DNA of 64,000 nucleotides from Bryopsis sp. KO-2023 (GCA_030272585.1 BSYQ01000013.1:2046001-2110000), one strand, 5' to 3'. Shown: positions 24,401 through 40,464, counted from the first letter of the stretch. Notes: generated by a model from the letters alone, not told the origin. Translations and numbers: made by a program.

Positions 24401-25998
24401 GGGATACCAAAAACAGCTTTGCTACCTTCAGCATAATATAGAGAAGCAGGAGTCGCTGTGTCTGGCGACACGAACCTTGTAGCAACCATGGAAGCCCCGT
24501 CTGACACTACGAAGTTCAACAGCGAACAAGCGGTGACGCCGGATTCACTTTGCACTCTACCGATAACTGCAATTGTTTTCTGAAAAACAAATAAAAAAAT
24601 GAGCATTTCCCACACACATACACACACAGATATCAGCAAGCAAAGCACATAATGGAAAAAATCCATGATAATCCATGCAAATTGAAAAACCACCGATGCA
24701 TAGAGTAATAACAAAAAAAACACTGTGGCAGCTTGTATTTGATGGCGTGCACCAACCACTCCCAATCTCAGCAATTTGAATTTAGATCGACATGCCAAGC
24801 CATTTTCAACAAGTGTGATGTCATGCCATAAATTGGAAACAAATCGAATGGACCCAATGCAAGTCACCTCCAGGGCTTGGAGCAAGACTTCAGGACTTCG
24901 CTGGGAGTGCATGTCTGGCAAGTTATTCAAGAAAATTGCAAAAGATACGGCTGAATCCGAGTGGAAGCTCTGTACAGAATCGTAAGCTTCATCCGACAAT
25001 TCTGCCAAGAGTTTCCTGCGAATCTGCATCAATGGAAATCCACCAAAATCTCAGATCTTTCCAAAATTAAAAAAATTAAAAATTAAGAGCCTTAATCATG
25101 CCTAATACATGTGATCAGATTTTCAATCAGCTCCAAGGCTTTAAATAACCTCGAATCCAGAACAACTATTTTATCTACAATCGAACATCATTCTGTATGC
25201 TCGCCAGCAGTTTGCACACTTTTCACTACAATCACAAGGACAACTCTGGACGATTAATTCCCTGGCCTCGAGAAAATGTTGAAATTGTGTTTAGATTTCC
25301 AGTACCTTTGAAAATCCACCAATCACACCATTGTGCATCCACATGTATCTGCCCCACTGAAACGGATGGCAATTTTGTTCGCTGACTGGCATTTCGGGAT
25401 ACGCGGCTCGAACGTGTGCAAATATTAACGGGGAAATTATTTTAGTAGAGATCCTTGCCAGGTTGTCATTGTTCCTGCACAGCAAAATTCTTGTTTTTCA
25501 CTCTCTTTCAGAAAAAAAAAAATACAAATCGAAAAGTACAAAAAAGTCTGCCGAGTCGCAACCCATTGAACCTACAACCCACATGCTTCAGTTTTTCTAA
25601 TGTATTGCACCGAGACTGACAGAGCATCCCCCCAATATATCATCTTTGATATACCCCTAAGGTAGCAAAAAAGACGTAAAACTCGAATTAAAATAACAAT
25701 CCCCCCCCCCCTTCCAATCCACTCTCATCATGAGGGATTCTGCAACAAATCCAACTTACCAGGCAGGTGTAATGCTGGTGAATACGCAAGGATTCGGCGA
25801 AGGCTCCCTGTCCATTGCATACCACCCGATGCCGAATCCATCGGCATTCAGATTGCCATGAGCTAAGTGAAACGGCAGGGAGGGGTCCAACAGCCTCTCC
25901 CTAGCATCATAGCTCTGCTTAATGATGGAGCGATCCGGCCACAGGACTACATGGGCAAGCAGAATGGGATCGCCCATGTAGGCCAGCAAGCGGCACAT
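18469..25998 (-). CDS. DUG3-DUG2: DUG3-DUG2 fusion: glutathione-degrading GATase (class II GATase + WD40 + M20 peptidase-like)
   Basis: Exons, 5' to 3' on the minus strand: 25760-25998, 25306-25474, 24868-25023, 24426-24579, 23767-24052, 23416-23629, 22903-23097, 22383-22723, 21830-21917, 21558-21607, 20836-21202, 20467-20748, 20010-20282, 19237-19709, 18469-18850; 1222 residues. Residues 1-335 match Dug3: MCRLLAYMG puts the class II GATase nucleophile at Cys2 directly after Met, with a stop just upstream, followed by NADGFGIGWY, PLIFAHVRA, SEQNCHPF, MHNG and LLNFVVSDG. Residues ~340-690 are WD40 repeats (for example LFSGSMDGLIKVWDL, VATASADCTVRVW). Residues ~753-1210 are an M20 fold with YGHYDVQPA, ARGTSDNKGP, FEGEEENGS, GPKRDLHSGNDGG, REGGTMP and MGQASDNCHL. 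In yeast Dug2 and Dug3 are separate subunits of a cytosolic complex that cleaves the gamma-glutamyl bond of glutathione. At the place of the M20 metal-ligand Asp (ISDNYW in active peptidases) this protein has Asn (ISNTQW), so the M20 part may be structural. The intron-9 donor and the exon-10 acceptor are the least certain sites. If the joining intron is not spliced, this is two genes about 70 bp apart. Confidence 0.85.
20283..20466 (-). other. GC-AG intron in the DUG2 M20 domain
   Basis: The conserved M20 block SDNKGP is split as SDNK|GP. The exon ends AAC AAG and the intron begins GCAAGA, while the next exon starts GGC CCA after CTAG. No GT donor nearby preserves both frame and the conserved sequence. 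AAG|GCAAG is the usual context of the minor GC-AG class. Confidence 0.75.
23630..23766 (-). other. Joining intron between DUG3 and DUG2 parts; donor overlaps an in-frame stop
   Basis: Spliced, the codon AG|G reads Arg and the frame runs on into the WD40 part (KEVLR-CLEG). Unspliced, the same bases read AGG TAA, ending a 335-residue stand-alone DUG3. The intron is 137 bp with donor GTAACT and acceptor AAAACAG and no strong pyrimidine tract. An ATG inside it (23689-23691), in frame with the WD40 exon, could start a separate DUG2. The spacing is far below the kilobase-scale gaps between most other genes here, which favours one transcript. Confidence 0.7.
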
Positions 25999-27412
25999 CT
26001 TCAATCAAATCTTCTTTCGAATTGTCCCTGCGATCGAGGCTATACATCAACTCCAAATTCCATGGATCATGGGAAATTTTGGAGATGCAGTAAAAAAACC
26101 ACATTAATGCATTCCACAGTTGGGAGGGGAGGGGAGGGGAAATTCACTGGAATCTGTTTGATCAACATGGGTAGTGTGATTTAGGAGCCAACCCAACCGC
26201 AGCGAAACGAGATGGTTGGAACTACACAGGCTTCCACTGTCGACCTGACGCTGTTGCTAGAAAGTAAACACTGCGGTGGCTCGGCACGGTACATATGCAA
26301 CCCAAACCAGATTTTCACACCTGTTTTTCCAAGTTTGTTTTCGCAGTTTTTTCGGTTCACGCGTCCGTGTCGCTCCGGTCGCTTCCCACAATCCCAGTCC
26401 GCTGTTTCAAGTTACGTCGCCAGGAGGTGAGGTGGTCCTGCAAGAAACGGGAAAAATAGCGCCTCCTTCTAACAACTTCAAAAGCGTTCTCTGGTCGTCA
26501 CTCGGACGTCAAGGTGTGTTTGGTTTGTCCCCCCAGTGCACCTCTATTCGTTTTGTCAACTGAGAAAAGCGCGATTGGAGTTGAAATCAAATAGGGATCC
26601 GCGCTAGGAATGGGTTTGTGCGGTGGTTGTACTGGTTTGGCGTAATGACAGAATTCCCGGAGACGTGACGAGGGATTTTGTGATCGAGAAACATATGTGC
26701 CCAGCACACCAGCAAGTAAGTGGACGACTACATCCTGCGACATTGGCACACACGGCCCTTATGGTAAACTTTTTGTGTTTCCAACCGCACCTGAAGCTCA
26801 AGCCCAGCCTCACCAACCCACGATCAAATTGGAAAACACCCATTTATAAACCCTCCAACCAGCAGTCCGACCCTGTGCCCGTCACCACAGTCCTCTCACG
26901 AAGTAACGCTGTCTGGAGTAACGCCCTACTCGAAACTACAAAAGTATGCTTGTTCTAAGAATACGATCGTGAGCGACGAGGTGGTAAATCGACTAGCCTC
27001 TTGCCGGGTACACGGACGCCCATCCGAACGGCTTGGAACAAAAGGTCGATCCTGGTAGCTTGGTGCAGTAAAATTCCTGTGCAGGGGTTCCATGCCCTTT
27101 TCCGTTTGGATTGTTTGAAACGTTGGGTGTAGCGTCATCATCCTGCGACTTGTACGAGTCGCACACAGCGGTGGCTCCCGATATTTCCAGCAACTTCGCC
27201 GACACCATCCCTCTTTCAGACCAACGAATTTCTTTCCTTCCGCCGCTGCGTCACAGACGACGTTCTCCTTCCATCCACTTCACCGTTTCCCGTTTTTCGA
27301 CGTTTCTCTTGAGCGGTGAGTGGCGACGCAACCTCTTTGGACACGCAACCGCTTGGGACTCGTTCCAATCTCTAACCTTCGGTGGGGTTTTTTCCTGCGT
27401 GTGCAGACAAAA
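25999..27412. promoter_or_regulatory. Divergent intergenic region between DUG and Cpn60, with Cpn60 5' UTR intron
   Basis: DUG (minus) and Cpn60 (plus) start away from each other, so their promoters lie here. A likely 5' UTR intron of Cpn60 spans about 27316-27406: the donor GTGAGT follows a GC-rich leader and the acceptor GTGCAG sits six bases before the ATG. A TGA in the frame of that ATG just before the donor shows the leader is not coding in that frame. No TATA box or heat-shock element was convincing. Confidence 0.5.
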
Positions 27413-30400
27413 ATGCTTCAAAGTCTTGGAGGAATTCAAGTCCGAGCGGCACCTACCAGCCGCCGCTCCAGCCGCCGTGTTGTTTCGGTACGTATTCGTA
27501 CGACGACTGTCTTTCTCGCATTCATTCGCAGAGCAACTGTCTCTACTGCTGGTTTCGGCATCAAGTGAGGGGGCAGAATCACTGAATATCTTCCAATTCA
27601 CAGGTCGTGCGAGCTGATGCGAAGGAGATCATGTTTGATACCGGCGCTAGGAGTAAGCTCCAGTCGGGGATCAACAAGGTCGCCAAAGCGGTTGGTGTCA
27701 CTCTCGGCCCCAGAGGTGAATACGACCGTCAGAACTATTGACAAAAAGCCACTTTCCCCCGGAACATCAACTGGTTTCATCAAATTTAATACTCCTGCTG
27801 ACGCAACTGGCGGTGTCTCGCAGGTCGTAACGTCGTGTTGGAGCAACAGTTCGGCATGCCCCAGGTAGACTCACTTTTCCAAATTCTGTCGTGTGATTCG
27901 CTGATCGAGTGGGGTTTCAGAAAATTGTTAATAAAACTGATGTTGCTGAATTTCAGGTTATCAATGATGGGGTGACCATTGCCAGAGGAATTGAATTGGT
28001 AGACCCCATTGAAAATGCAGGAGCCCAGCTTGTGAAAGAGGTGAGTCTGACTGAATCAGAGTCCATGCTTTCCCCTCAAGAAAATGCATGTTAATGTTGG
28101 GGGCATGGAACAGAAAGATTTTATTTTCCAATGTCACTTGGATAACGAACCCATCTTGATCAACAGCAAATCAAAAGAAACAAAAAAAAGCTGCCAGTTT
28201 CCCAAAGAGAGCGTCTTCGAATTGTGTTGGCAGTCTCTGATGGGACATTCAGGGTCTGACTCATACGGGAAGATCTGCCCTGATCCTATGATGAGTAGGA
28301 TATGCTCAGAAGCAACGAAAAGGCCCCTTTGATATGGTCAAATTTTGCTGCAACTCATCCACCTGGTGGCTGTAATGCCCATGGAATTCTCAGTGTGTTG
28401 CTTAAGGATGGTTTGTTTTTATCGGCATCTAGGTTGCTGGCCGAACGAATGACTCAGCTGGGGATGGAACCACCACAGCCGCCATTTTGGCCAAGGAGAT
28501 GATTCATTTTGGCCTCCAAGCTGTCACCGCCGGTGCCAACCCTGTGAACATCAAAAAGGGCATCGATAAAACTGTGGAGTACTTGGTTGCCAAGCTCAAG
28601 GAAAATGCCAAGCCCGTCGAGGGCAGGGAAGACATTAAGGTGCCGAGAGCTGCTGATCATTCTTCGACTGGATTGTTGTTCGTGTTTATGTTTTCTGGAA
28701 TGTTTGCTGCTGCATGGGTGGTTGGGAATGGGTGGTTGGGATTCCTTAATTTCTCTGTCATGGTTGCTTGAAGTTGAAGGACGTTTTTTTGTTTTTCTTT
28801 TCTGAAATGACCCTCAACCCACCCCACCACCCAAAAAAGGAAGGTCATACAAAAGTGGCCGAAAGGATGACTAAGAAAACAATGAGTTATATCATGCATG
28901 AAGCAACATAAACCCATCAAATTCCTGGAAAAAGTTCCTTTTTTAAAAGAAACTGTTTTTCTCATGATTTTCGTGCTAATATGTCTCGTGTTGGCTTTTT
29001 CAGAATGTCGCCACCATTTCTGCTGGAAACGACGAGTCTGTGGGTGTCATGATCGCTGATGCCCTGGACAAGGTCGGCTCCGACGGTGTTTTGTCCATCG
29101 AGACCTCCAACTCTTTGGAGACGACTGTGGATGTGCAGGAAGGTATGGAAATCGACAGGGGCTACATTTCCCCCCAGTTCATCACCAACCAGGAGCGAAT
29201 GTTGGTAGAGTTCGACAACGCACGGGTGCTTGTCACTGACCAGAAGGTAACAAACATGTCATATATCCCATATATCCTGAAAAGTCTGTATTGGTTGTGG
29301 GGTTGGGAGCTGTGCTGAAAATCGATTTTTTTTTGTTGTGAAACGAGCAGTTTGTTATTGGTTTTGAAGTTGGGGCGGGGTAGCTACACAATGTTTTCCG
29401 CCGGGTGATAAACTCGTTTTGTTGTTTTTGGTTGTTTTCAGTTGGAGACTGCTAGGGATATGCTTGGTTTGTTGGAGCAATCCATGAAGTTGAACCAGCC
29501 CCTGTTGATCATTGCTGAGGATGTCACTGGGGAGGCCCTGGCAACACTCGTGGTCAACAAGATGAGAGGAATTTTGAGCGTGTGTGCGATCAAGGCCCCC
29601 GGTTTCGGAGAGCGCCGAAAAGCACTCTTGCAGGTAGGAGGGGGTTAGTTCATGTCAAAAAACACATGGAAGATTTTTCTTGAATGGTTTGTTATCAAGT
29701 GGAATAGACCTGAATGCAAAGGCATTTTTGCGAAGTAAGCACAACAGAAAAACGGTGTAAAAGTTGGTAGTTTTTATGTGCCAAGCAGTGTTGTGGTTCA
29801 AACACAGGATATTGCAATTGTCACGGGTTCGGAATTCATTGCCAAGGACTTGGGAATGAAGGTGGAATCTGCCTCCGTCGAGCAATTGGGTACCGCCAGA
29901 AAAATCACGGCCGGTAACAATTTCTGCACCGTCATCGCCGACATGGCATCCAAGGACGAAATCAATTTGAGAGTCGCCCAGCTGAAGAAGGACCTGGCTG
30001 AGACAGACAGCGTGTACGATTCCGAAAAGTTGGCCGAGAGGATTGCCAAGCTGTCCGGAGGTGTTGCGGTCATCAAGGTGGGAGCTGCCACGGAGACCGA
30101 ACTTGACGAGAAGAAGCTGAGAGTGGAGGATGCCAAGAACGCGACCTTCGCTGCTGTGGAGGAGGGCATCGTTCCTGGTATGGTGTCCATGGAGTTGAGC
30201 GGCTATGCATACGTTTGTTGTTTTGTTTTTGGAATTTTGGTGGAGCCGTGGAGGTGTGGTGCAAGGATTGGCTCGTCCTGAATACTGAGATGGATTGAGT
30301 TCCCTGACCGTGGAGAGAATTATTCCCCAGGTGGTGGAGCTGCACACTTGCACTTGTCTGAACTTGTGCCAGCATTCAAGGAGACCCTTGAGAGCGACGA

Positions 30401-30844
30401 GGAACGACTCGGAGCTGACATTGTCATGAAAGCTTTGGCGGCCCCCCTGAGACAATTGTCTCAGGTAATCCTCATGAATTCATGTGAATCTTGTACTCAC
30501 ATGTGTGCATAAATTGGTTTCCTCCGTTCCTTCGGGTGGTTCAATTTCTGATGGTCGTGTGTTTCGCTGGGCAGAATGCTGGTCTGGAGGGAGAGGTTGT
30601 GGTGCAGAGAGTGTTGGGAAAGGCGTTCGAGTTTGGTTATGACGCCATGAACGCTGAATACAAAAACTTGATGGAAGCCGGAGTCATAGACCCAGCCAAG
30701 GTCACTCGAAGTGGCATCACTAATGCTGCAGGTATTGCCGGAATCTTGCTGACCACCCAAGCAGTGTTGGTGGAGAAGGTGGCTCCCAAGGACATCCCTG
30801 GTGGTATGACTAAGGAGGGCATGCCTGCGGGTATGACTATCTAA
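27413..30844 (+). CDS. CPN60: Plastid-type chaperonin Cpn60 (GroEL family)
   Basis: Exons: 27413-27487, 27604-27715, 27824-27864, 27957-28040, 28433-28639, 29004-29246, 29442-29633, 29808-30177, 30331-30464, 30575-30844; 575 residues. Signature blocks are intact: [43 protein letters not shown] (ATP site), [38 protein letters not shown] and GYDAMNAEY. The pattern GRNVVLE / INDGVTIA / [10 protein letters not shown] is that of cyanobacterial and chloroplast GroEL rather than mitochondrial Hsp60. The protein folds imported and newly made stromal proteins in a double heptameric ring. Residues 1-~28 are Arg/Ser-rich ([15 protein letters not shown]) like a short transit peptide, with no hydrophobic signal segment, which argues against a secondary-plastid bipartite leader unless a 5' exon is missed. 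The C-terminus ends in GMPAGMTI. Confidence 0.94.
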
Positions 30845-32296
30845 GGCCTGGATATCATCTGCTTGATTTAATCCGAAAACTAGGATTTTCAAAAAACCGT
30901 GCGACAGTAGGATTTCATTTCTTGGTGTTTGTCGAGAATTTGCACGTCTGTGGAAGCTGTCGTATTTCTGGACGAGATTGGGAAGTCCCTGGGAAAACAG
31001 AACGCAGGAGACTTCGATTTGGTGGATTCTTTGTTTTGGGGTGGAATGGTAGGAAGGGCAGGGGAAATATCGAATGATACATCGAATTGTTTACAACGTT
31101 TCGTAGAGAGGTCCAGCTTTTTTTGTTTTGGGAGGAGGAGGTAAATTGTCCTTTTTATGGAAGCTGGTTCAATTTTGGAAAATGGATATGTTGGTTTTGA
31201 CCGGGAGGAAAGGTGTATGGATGTCTTTAAACACAATCTTGTCAACCATCGGTCCCCAGTGCCAAGACAGTGGATTCAACTGTCAGCTCAGTGTGCTGAC
31301 TTTCCTCAAGGCAATTTCATGCACCCTCAATACATCAACCAACAAGACAAACTGTCAAAATGGTCTCTCTCCTGTCGAACGTTCCCAGCTTGGTCGACAA
31401 CGTCTTTTGACATGAAAAAAAAATCCTGGAAATCCACCCAACAATGGTCACAACCATCCAGAAACCTCAAAAAACAACCATTCATTACACAGCCAATTCC
31501 GGGAGAAACTGGAACGTGGCTCTCCACAAATTCAGACCACGTGAACAAAAGAAAACAAAACCACCTTCCACAAAAAACTCCCACCCAGCAGCTGGGAGGG
31601 GGAGAAAACAAGATATCAATCTTTCCTTGCCTATTCAAGGGGGATTTAGATAACACTACAGATGCAGCGCTGGGGCCACAGCCATCCTTTGACATTCCAA
31701 TGCCTACCTAGCTACCAACACCAAGGTAAAAATTCCACCCAGATTCCTTACTGCAAAATAACTGTACTCACTTCATTCAGTCAAAAAATCCATTTCATAA
31801 CTGGGGGTTACAATTTCCTAACTGCCTCAACTCATCCACCAGCCGATAATCTCCTCGGACGCTCTTGGGTTTCACAACACATGTTTTATCCAGACAGGAT
31901 GGTACAGCACCATCTTTTTTTTTTTTTTCCAACTCACTGTGCACCCCCATTCTCATATCCAGGTTCAAGTGTAAATAGTGACAGTTGGCACTTAAGACAA
32001 CCAACTTCACAAGTGGCCACGTATTCGCCAGCAAACAGGCCGCCCTCTTCCTCCCAAGCCATAAAGTTTCAAGAAATGTCGTGAAGGAAAATGCCTTTGG
32101 GAAAGGGATCCAAAAAGCTACACTTGAAGTTTCACAATCTTCCCACCACCAAAGAACATATATATACATATATAAATATAAACAGTACATCTGTCATTGA
32201 AATTATTCGGTCGCCTCCACATGGCTGCAGGCACCACCAAAATCTCTCCTCAAAATCAAGTTACATCCTATACCCTCCTACTGCCACTGTTCCCCA
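30845..32296. other. Intergenic region between convergent Cpn60 and RecQ genes
   Basis: Contains the 3' flanks of both genes. A 184-codon frame on the plus strand (31157-31711) has no family resemblance, is rich in Gln/Asn/Lys/Pro and is mirrored by another frame on the minus strand, so I do not call it a gene. A T run lies near 31917-31930. Confidence 0.55.
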
Positions 32297-36711
<4,415 letters not shown>

Positions 36712-36872
36712 TGGTCCCTTTACACATGCACCCAAGATTCAAATAGTAAAAGGGGGGGGGGGGGGGCTCACAGTGTTGTGAGAAAACGCATGGTTTCCCC
36801 ATCGACAGAATCACAAACAAAAGTAAGTAATGTCACTTTCAGCAATTGTCCCAGTGCGACTGGTGACGACTA

Positions 36873-37255
36873 TCATCCAGGGACGTCACCCAGTCTTGCC
36901 GTTTCAAAGCAAATCAAAGTCTCCAAACAGCAGGAGCCCTCAGGCCGAATACTTTTCTGAGTGCCGCGCTTTCTCTTGGTGTAAAATTCAGATAGAACCT
37001 GAAATTGGCTCCCGGTTGGTTTGGGGATCGGCAGCGACAGGTCGCAGATCAAGAGTTCCGCGTGTCGAGTGTTAAGTTGCTTTGTACTTTCCATCGGGAA
37101 CTTACGACGCCACTTTGCATGTCTTCCTCCTTGACGACCCCAACGCCCTTCTTCAGTACTTTGTTGGGATTCTTCCCTGAAGCGCTGTCTCTAGGATTCC
37201 TCCTGCGCTTCAGCTTGTCCTTCCCTCGCTTATTCTTTGCGGAGTTTCCACCCAT
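36873..37255 (-). CDS. Small basic hypothetical protein
   Basis: Two exons, 37106-37255 and 36873-36998, joined by a GTAAGT donor and a TTTCAG acceptor without loss of frame, give 91 residues. The first half is strongly basic and polar (MGGNSAKNKRGKDKLKRRR), suggesting a nucleolar or RNA-binding protein. I recognise no family. It lies about 160 bp upstream of the RecQ start on the same strand and about 620 bp from the divergent phosphatase. It could be a real small gene, an unrecognised 5' exon set of another transcript, or chance. Confidence 0.35.
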
Positions 37256-37873
37256 ATTCCTTGGCAAAAGCCACTTCCATCAACACACTCTCTGCCAGCG
37301 AAACGGAAACCAGTTCTACACCCACCCCCCCTCCCAGTTTTCACTTACCAAAAAAAACAAATTAAGGAAAATTGGATTCGACCAATTTCAGAATCAATTC
37401 GATGCAGTTTCGACCCAAACGAGGATTTGGTGGCATGCCGTCGAGCTTGGGATGCTCACCTCGCAGGGCTGTCTGAAGCCTGCGTTGTTCGGAGAAAAAC
37501 GATCTTGCAGTGCTTTTTCTTTGTGTTTGCACGTCACGCGAGGTTTTCGAAAACAGTCGGTCGCGACGGGGCAATCTCAGAGCACCGTGTGCTCCTCGAG
37601 GGAGCTGCTCGAAAAACCCAAACGGGCTTCCCCCAGGACCGACACAGATTTTCTTTGCACACCATGCGGTAAACGAGTCTTCATCGACCAAGCATAGACG
37701 CCATTGACATTAGAGGGTGCAATTTGCTGTCCCAAAAATCATCAAGAGGCATGGAATCACCCAGATTAAACGATAATCTGGGTATCTTTTGTGTATACAA
37801 TCCACCCCGAGTGTTTATTCATGAATAAGCTGTTGGTTGGAGTGCGGAAAGGTTGGAAAAATAGGCTCGCTGA

Positions 37874-39273
37874 ATGTGTAAGTTCTTTTCCTTTTTTGAA
37901 AAAGCAGGGTTACCATTGCCGAAGAGGATTCACTTAGAGCTGGATGAATCGCGTCTGAGGGTCGATGGAAGAGTGATCATAGTGGGGGACATCCATGGGT
38001 GTTGCGACGAATTCCTGACCCTTTTGAAAAAATGCAAGTACAGGGAAGACAGAGACAATCTGATTCTGGTGGGCGACCTGGTGAACAAAGGCCCAAAATC
38101 CTGTGAGGTGAGATTTCAGGAGGGGCTGATTTTCGCTCGAAAACCAAAGCGAGGAGCTTTCTTCACAGCCACCGATTTATTTTCTTTTATTTTTTTCTGA
38201 AAGAACGAATCGACTGCTGTAATTGAAGTGGAAAGCATCGGTTTCGACAGCCTCATACTTATTTTATGGATATTTTTTTGTTTTCATGCTGCCCCTCCCC
38301 CTGTGCTCCTCGAACACCCACTCACAGAGGGACCTGAAATGTATGGGGGCAGCAAAATCTGCTTCTGGCTTTCACAAGTGTTTTTCCTCTAGGTCAGGTC
38401 CTGTCAGAAGCTGTCAGACTGGGGGCTTGGGCTGTGCGTGGCAACCACGATGACGGAGCCTTGATGGCCCGCACTGCTTTCGCTCGAAATCAAGAAATCG
38501 ATGGCAGATTTCAATGGGTCAAGAATCTCCAGCCAGAGCATCTCGAATATCTAAACAGCTTGCCTTTCACGATATTTTTGCCCTCGCATCATGTGCTGGT
38601 GGTTCATGCTGGGCTGCTGCCTGGTGTGAAATTAGACAGGCAAAAGTTGGACCACATGTATACCATGCGGGATGTGGTGCTCCACCGGAAAACTAAGACG
38701 TTTGAAGCCAGGCAAATTCCCTGTAAAAATAGTACAAGATGGGCATCGAAATGGACAGGTGTGATTTTTTCTTTTTTCTGCCCTACTGACGATCGAGTCA
38801 AAAAGAATGCATCAATTCAATGGTGCCATGTGTTCAGCATACACATTAGAATCGATATGATTTCCACATGCTTTTTTTGCATGTTTGCGCAGTATCCTGC
38901 TGACCTCTGTACAAGCAGCGTTTATTGGATTTTGCATGCTTGTATGCGAGTGTGCATACATAGATCATCCCCATGGGCAATACGTCGATGCAAATGTTTT
39001 TTCCCATGTGTTTGATGTTCATCAGGCCCAGAGCATGCCATTTTTGGACACGATGCGATCAGAAAAATCCAAAAATTTCCACTGGCTACTGGAATCGATT
39101 CAGGATGCGTTTACGGAAACAAGTTGACCGCATGCATTTTGCCGAGCCCGGCTAGCATGCAGGATAGTTTGAAAGGTCCAGTGACAAGAAAGAAGCTGAG
39201 GATGAAAATGGTTTCAGTCAAAGCAAAGGAAGTTTACGAGAGGCCGAAGCCATTCGCCAATGACGGAGCATGA
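37874..39273 (+). CDS. ApaH-like phosphatase (PPP superfamily, ALPH type)
   Basis: Exons: 37874-38107, 38398-38758, 39026-39273; 280 residues. The start ATG is preceded directly by an in-frame TGA. The PPP metal-binding motifs are present in order: GDIHGC, GDLVNKGPKS, RGNHDDG, VVHAGLLPG and IFGHDA, followed by ATGIDSGCVYGNKLTA. Lys in GDLVNKGP (not GDxVDRG) and HAG (not HGG) are marks of the ApaH-like rather than the PP1/PP2A branch. Family members hydrolyse nucleotide or phosphate-anhydride bonds; the trypanosome ALPH1 is an mRNA-decapping enzyme. The basic tail after residue ~250 (SLKGPVTRKKLRMKM) is not part of the catalytic fold. The substrate cannot be inferred from sequence. Confidence 0.87.
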
Positions 39274-40464
39274 CCGAGTTGAGCAAGTTTGTTTTACCTC
39301 CAAAGAATTTTTTTTCGTTCGGTGTATACTCAGTGGGCATGAATTTGCTGCGTTCTTTAATTTCCTTGTGCCTGCTATTTTTTTGATTACGTTGGCATTG
39401 TGAGGGGATCTGAAAATTTTGAAGTCGATTTTTTTTGGATGAATTTGCAATGTGTTGGAGGGACAGATGAGTGGGGGCATGGTTTTGATTTTTTTTTGCC
39501 TATGTATGGTTGTATTTCTTGCATCTAGTGGTTCTTGGACCCCCTTTGTTGGATATTTTGTTTGATGCCTGTTGTAATTTTTACATGTTCGTGGAGAGCT
39601 GGGAAGAAGGGGGCTATTACAACCAGAAAAAGCATCAATCACATATTTTGATCAATAAAAATTACAATTCAGTTTCCTTCCAATTTCTGGCCAAGTAAAC
39701 AAGGGGGAGTGTGGGTTGTATGAACACTGACCTGAAAATACAAGGATCACCACCAACCGATTCCCCAACACCGTGCAAAAGATCATGACATGATCTTTTG
39801 CATGACGCTGTGGCTCGTTTCTCCACAATTGAGTCGATTTGATGCTCAAACAATCAACAAGCAAATGTGATTACACCATTGGGAATACTCAACTCCTGAA
39901 CGGTCCGACCACCCCTCCCCCACACTGCACGCAGTTTGTCAGTTTACACGAAATCAAATCGGCCTACAAGTTTCAGTAACAAGTTTGGTCTCTCAAAAGG
40001 TGAGCTAGATTCCAAGGTGTCTAAGCTCCCAATATATAATTCAGAAGGCCATGACCCACCATGATGCCAGAAAGCACAGATCCGATGAAAAGGAAAGAAA
40101 GAAAAAACACCCATAAAACACCACATTGGGGAGGTAACAGCATACCGATTATTGTTGGTAAACTTAAAGGTCTCAAAAACGCAAAAATTGAATTACCTGC
40201 AGCTTTGAGGATAGAAATATCGAAGGGCGTCTCCTGATTTGCAGGCAGTATTTTTGTGAAGTTTTCAAGCCGCCGAACTTCAACGAAAACCAAACTTCGA
40301 ACAAATTGACTGGCTGCAAGTGGCTAGGTGGGGTGGATTTCGCCATCGCCCTCTCAATTGACCACTAAAGTATTGAACATGAGACTGCACCCGCCAAAAC
40401 ACCGTCGACCAACCCACCAACACGAAACGCCACAAGTCGCCTTATTTTTTCTGCCCACGCTGCT
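39274..40464. other. Intergenic region with a doubtful small minus-strand ORF
   Basis: Holds the perfect inverted repeat described separately. On the minus strand, 40195-40346 starts at an ATG (MAKSTPPSHLQPVNLFEVW) and ends at a plausible donor CTGCAG|GTAATT, but the other frame of the same segment is also open, and downstream joins to about 39950-40020 are possible in both frames. Neither product resembles a known protein, so no gene is called. Confidence 0.4.
39774..39802. repeat. Perfect 14-bp inverted repeat, 1-nt spacer
   Basis: TGCAAAAGATCATG at 39774-39787 and its exact complement at 39789-39802 are separated by a single A. It sits between the phosphatase and the TPR gene, outside any exon. 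It may be a protein-binding palindrome or a short hairpin; no pyrimidine tract typical of a terminator follows. Confidence 0.85.

Noticed and set aside
27111-27617. 168-codon plus-strand frame over the Cpn60 leader
   Set aside because: Runs through the Cpn60 start exon in the wrong frame and crosses good splice sites; no recognised motif.
29655-30455. 266-codon minus-strand frame
   Set aside because: Antisense shadow of Cpn60 exons 8-9, whose protein is conserved on the plus strand.
31157-31711. 184-codon plus-strand frame after Cpn60
   Set aside because: No motif, low complexity, and an equally long frame on the other strand; likely chance in 3' flank.
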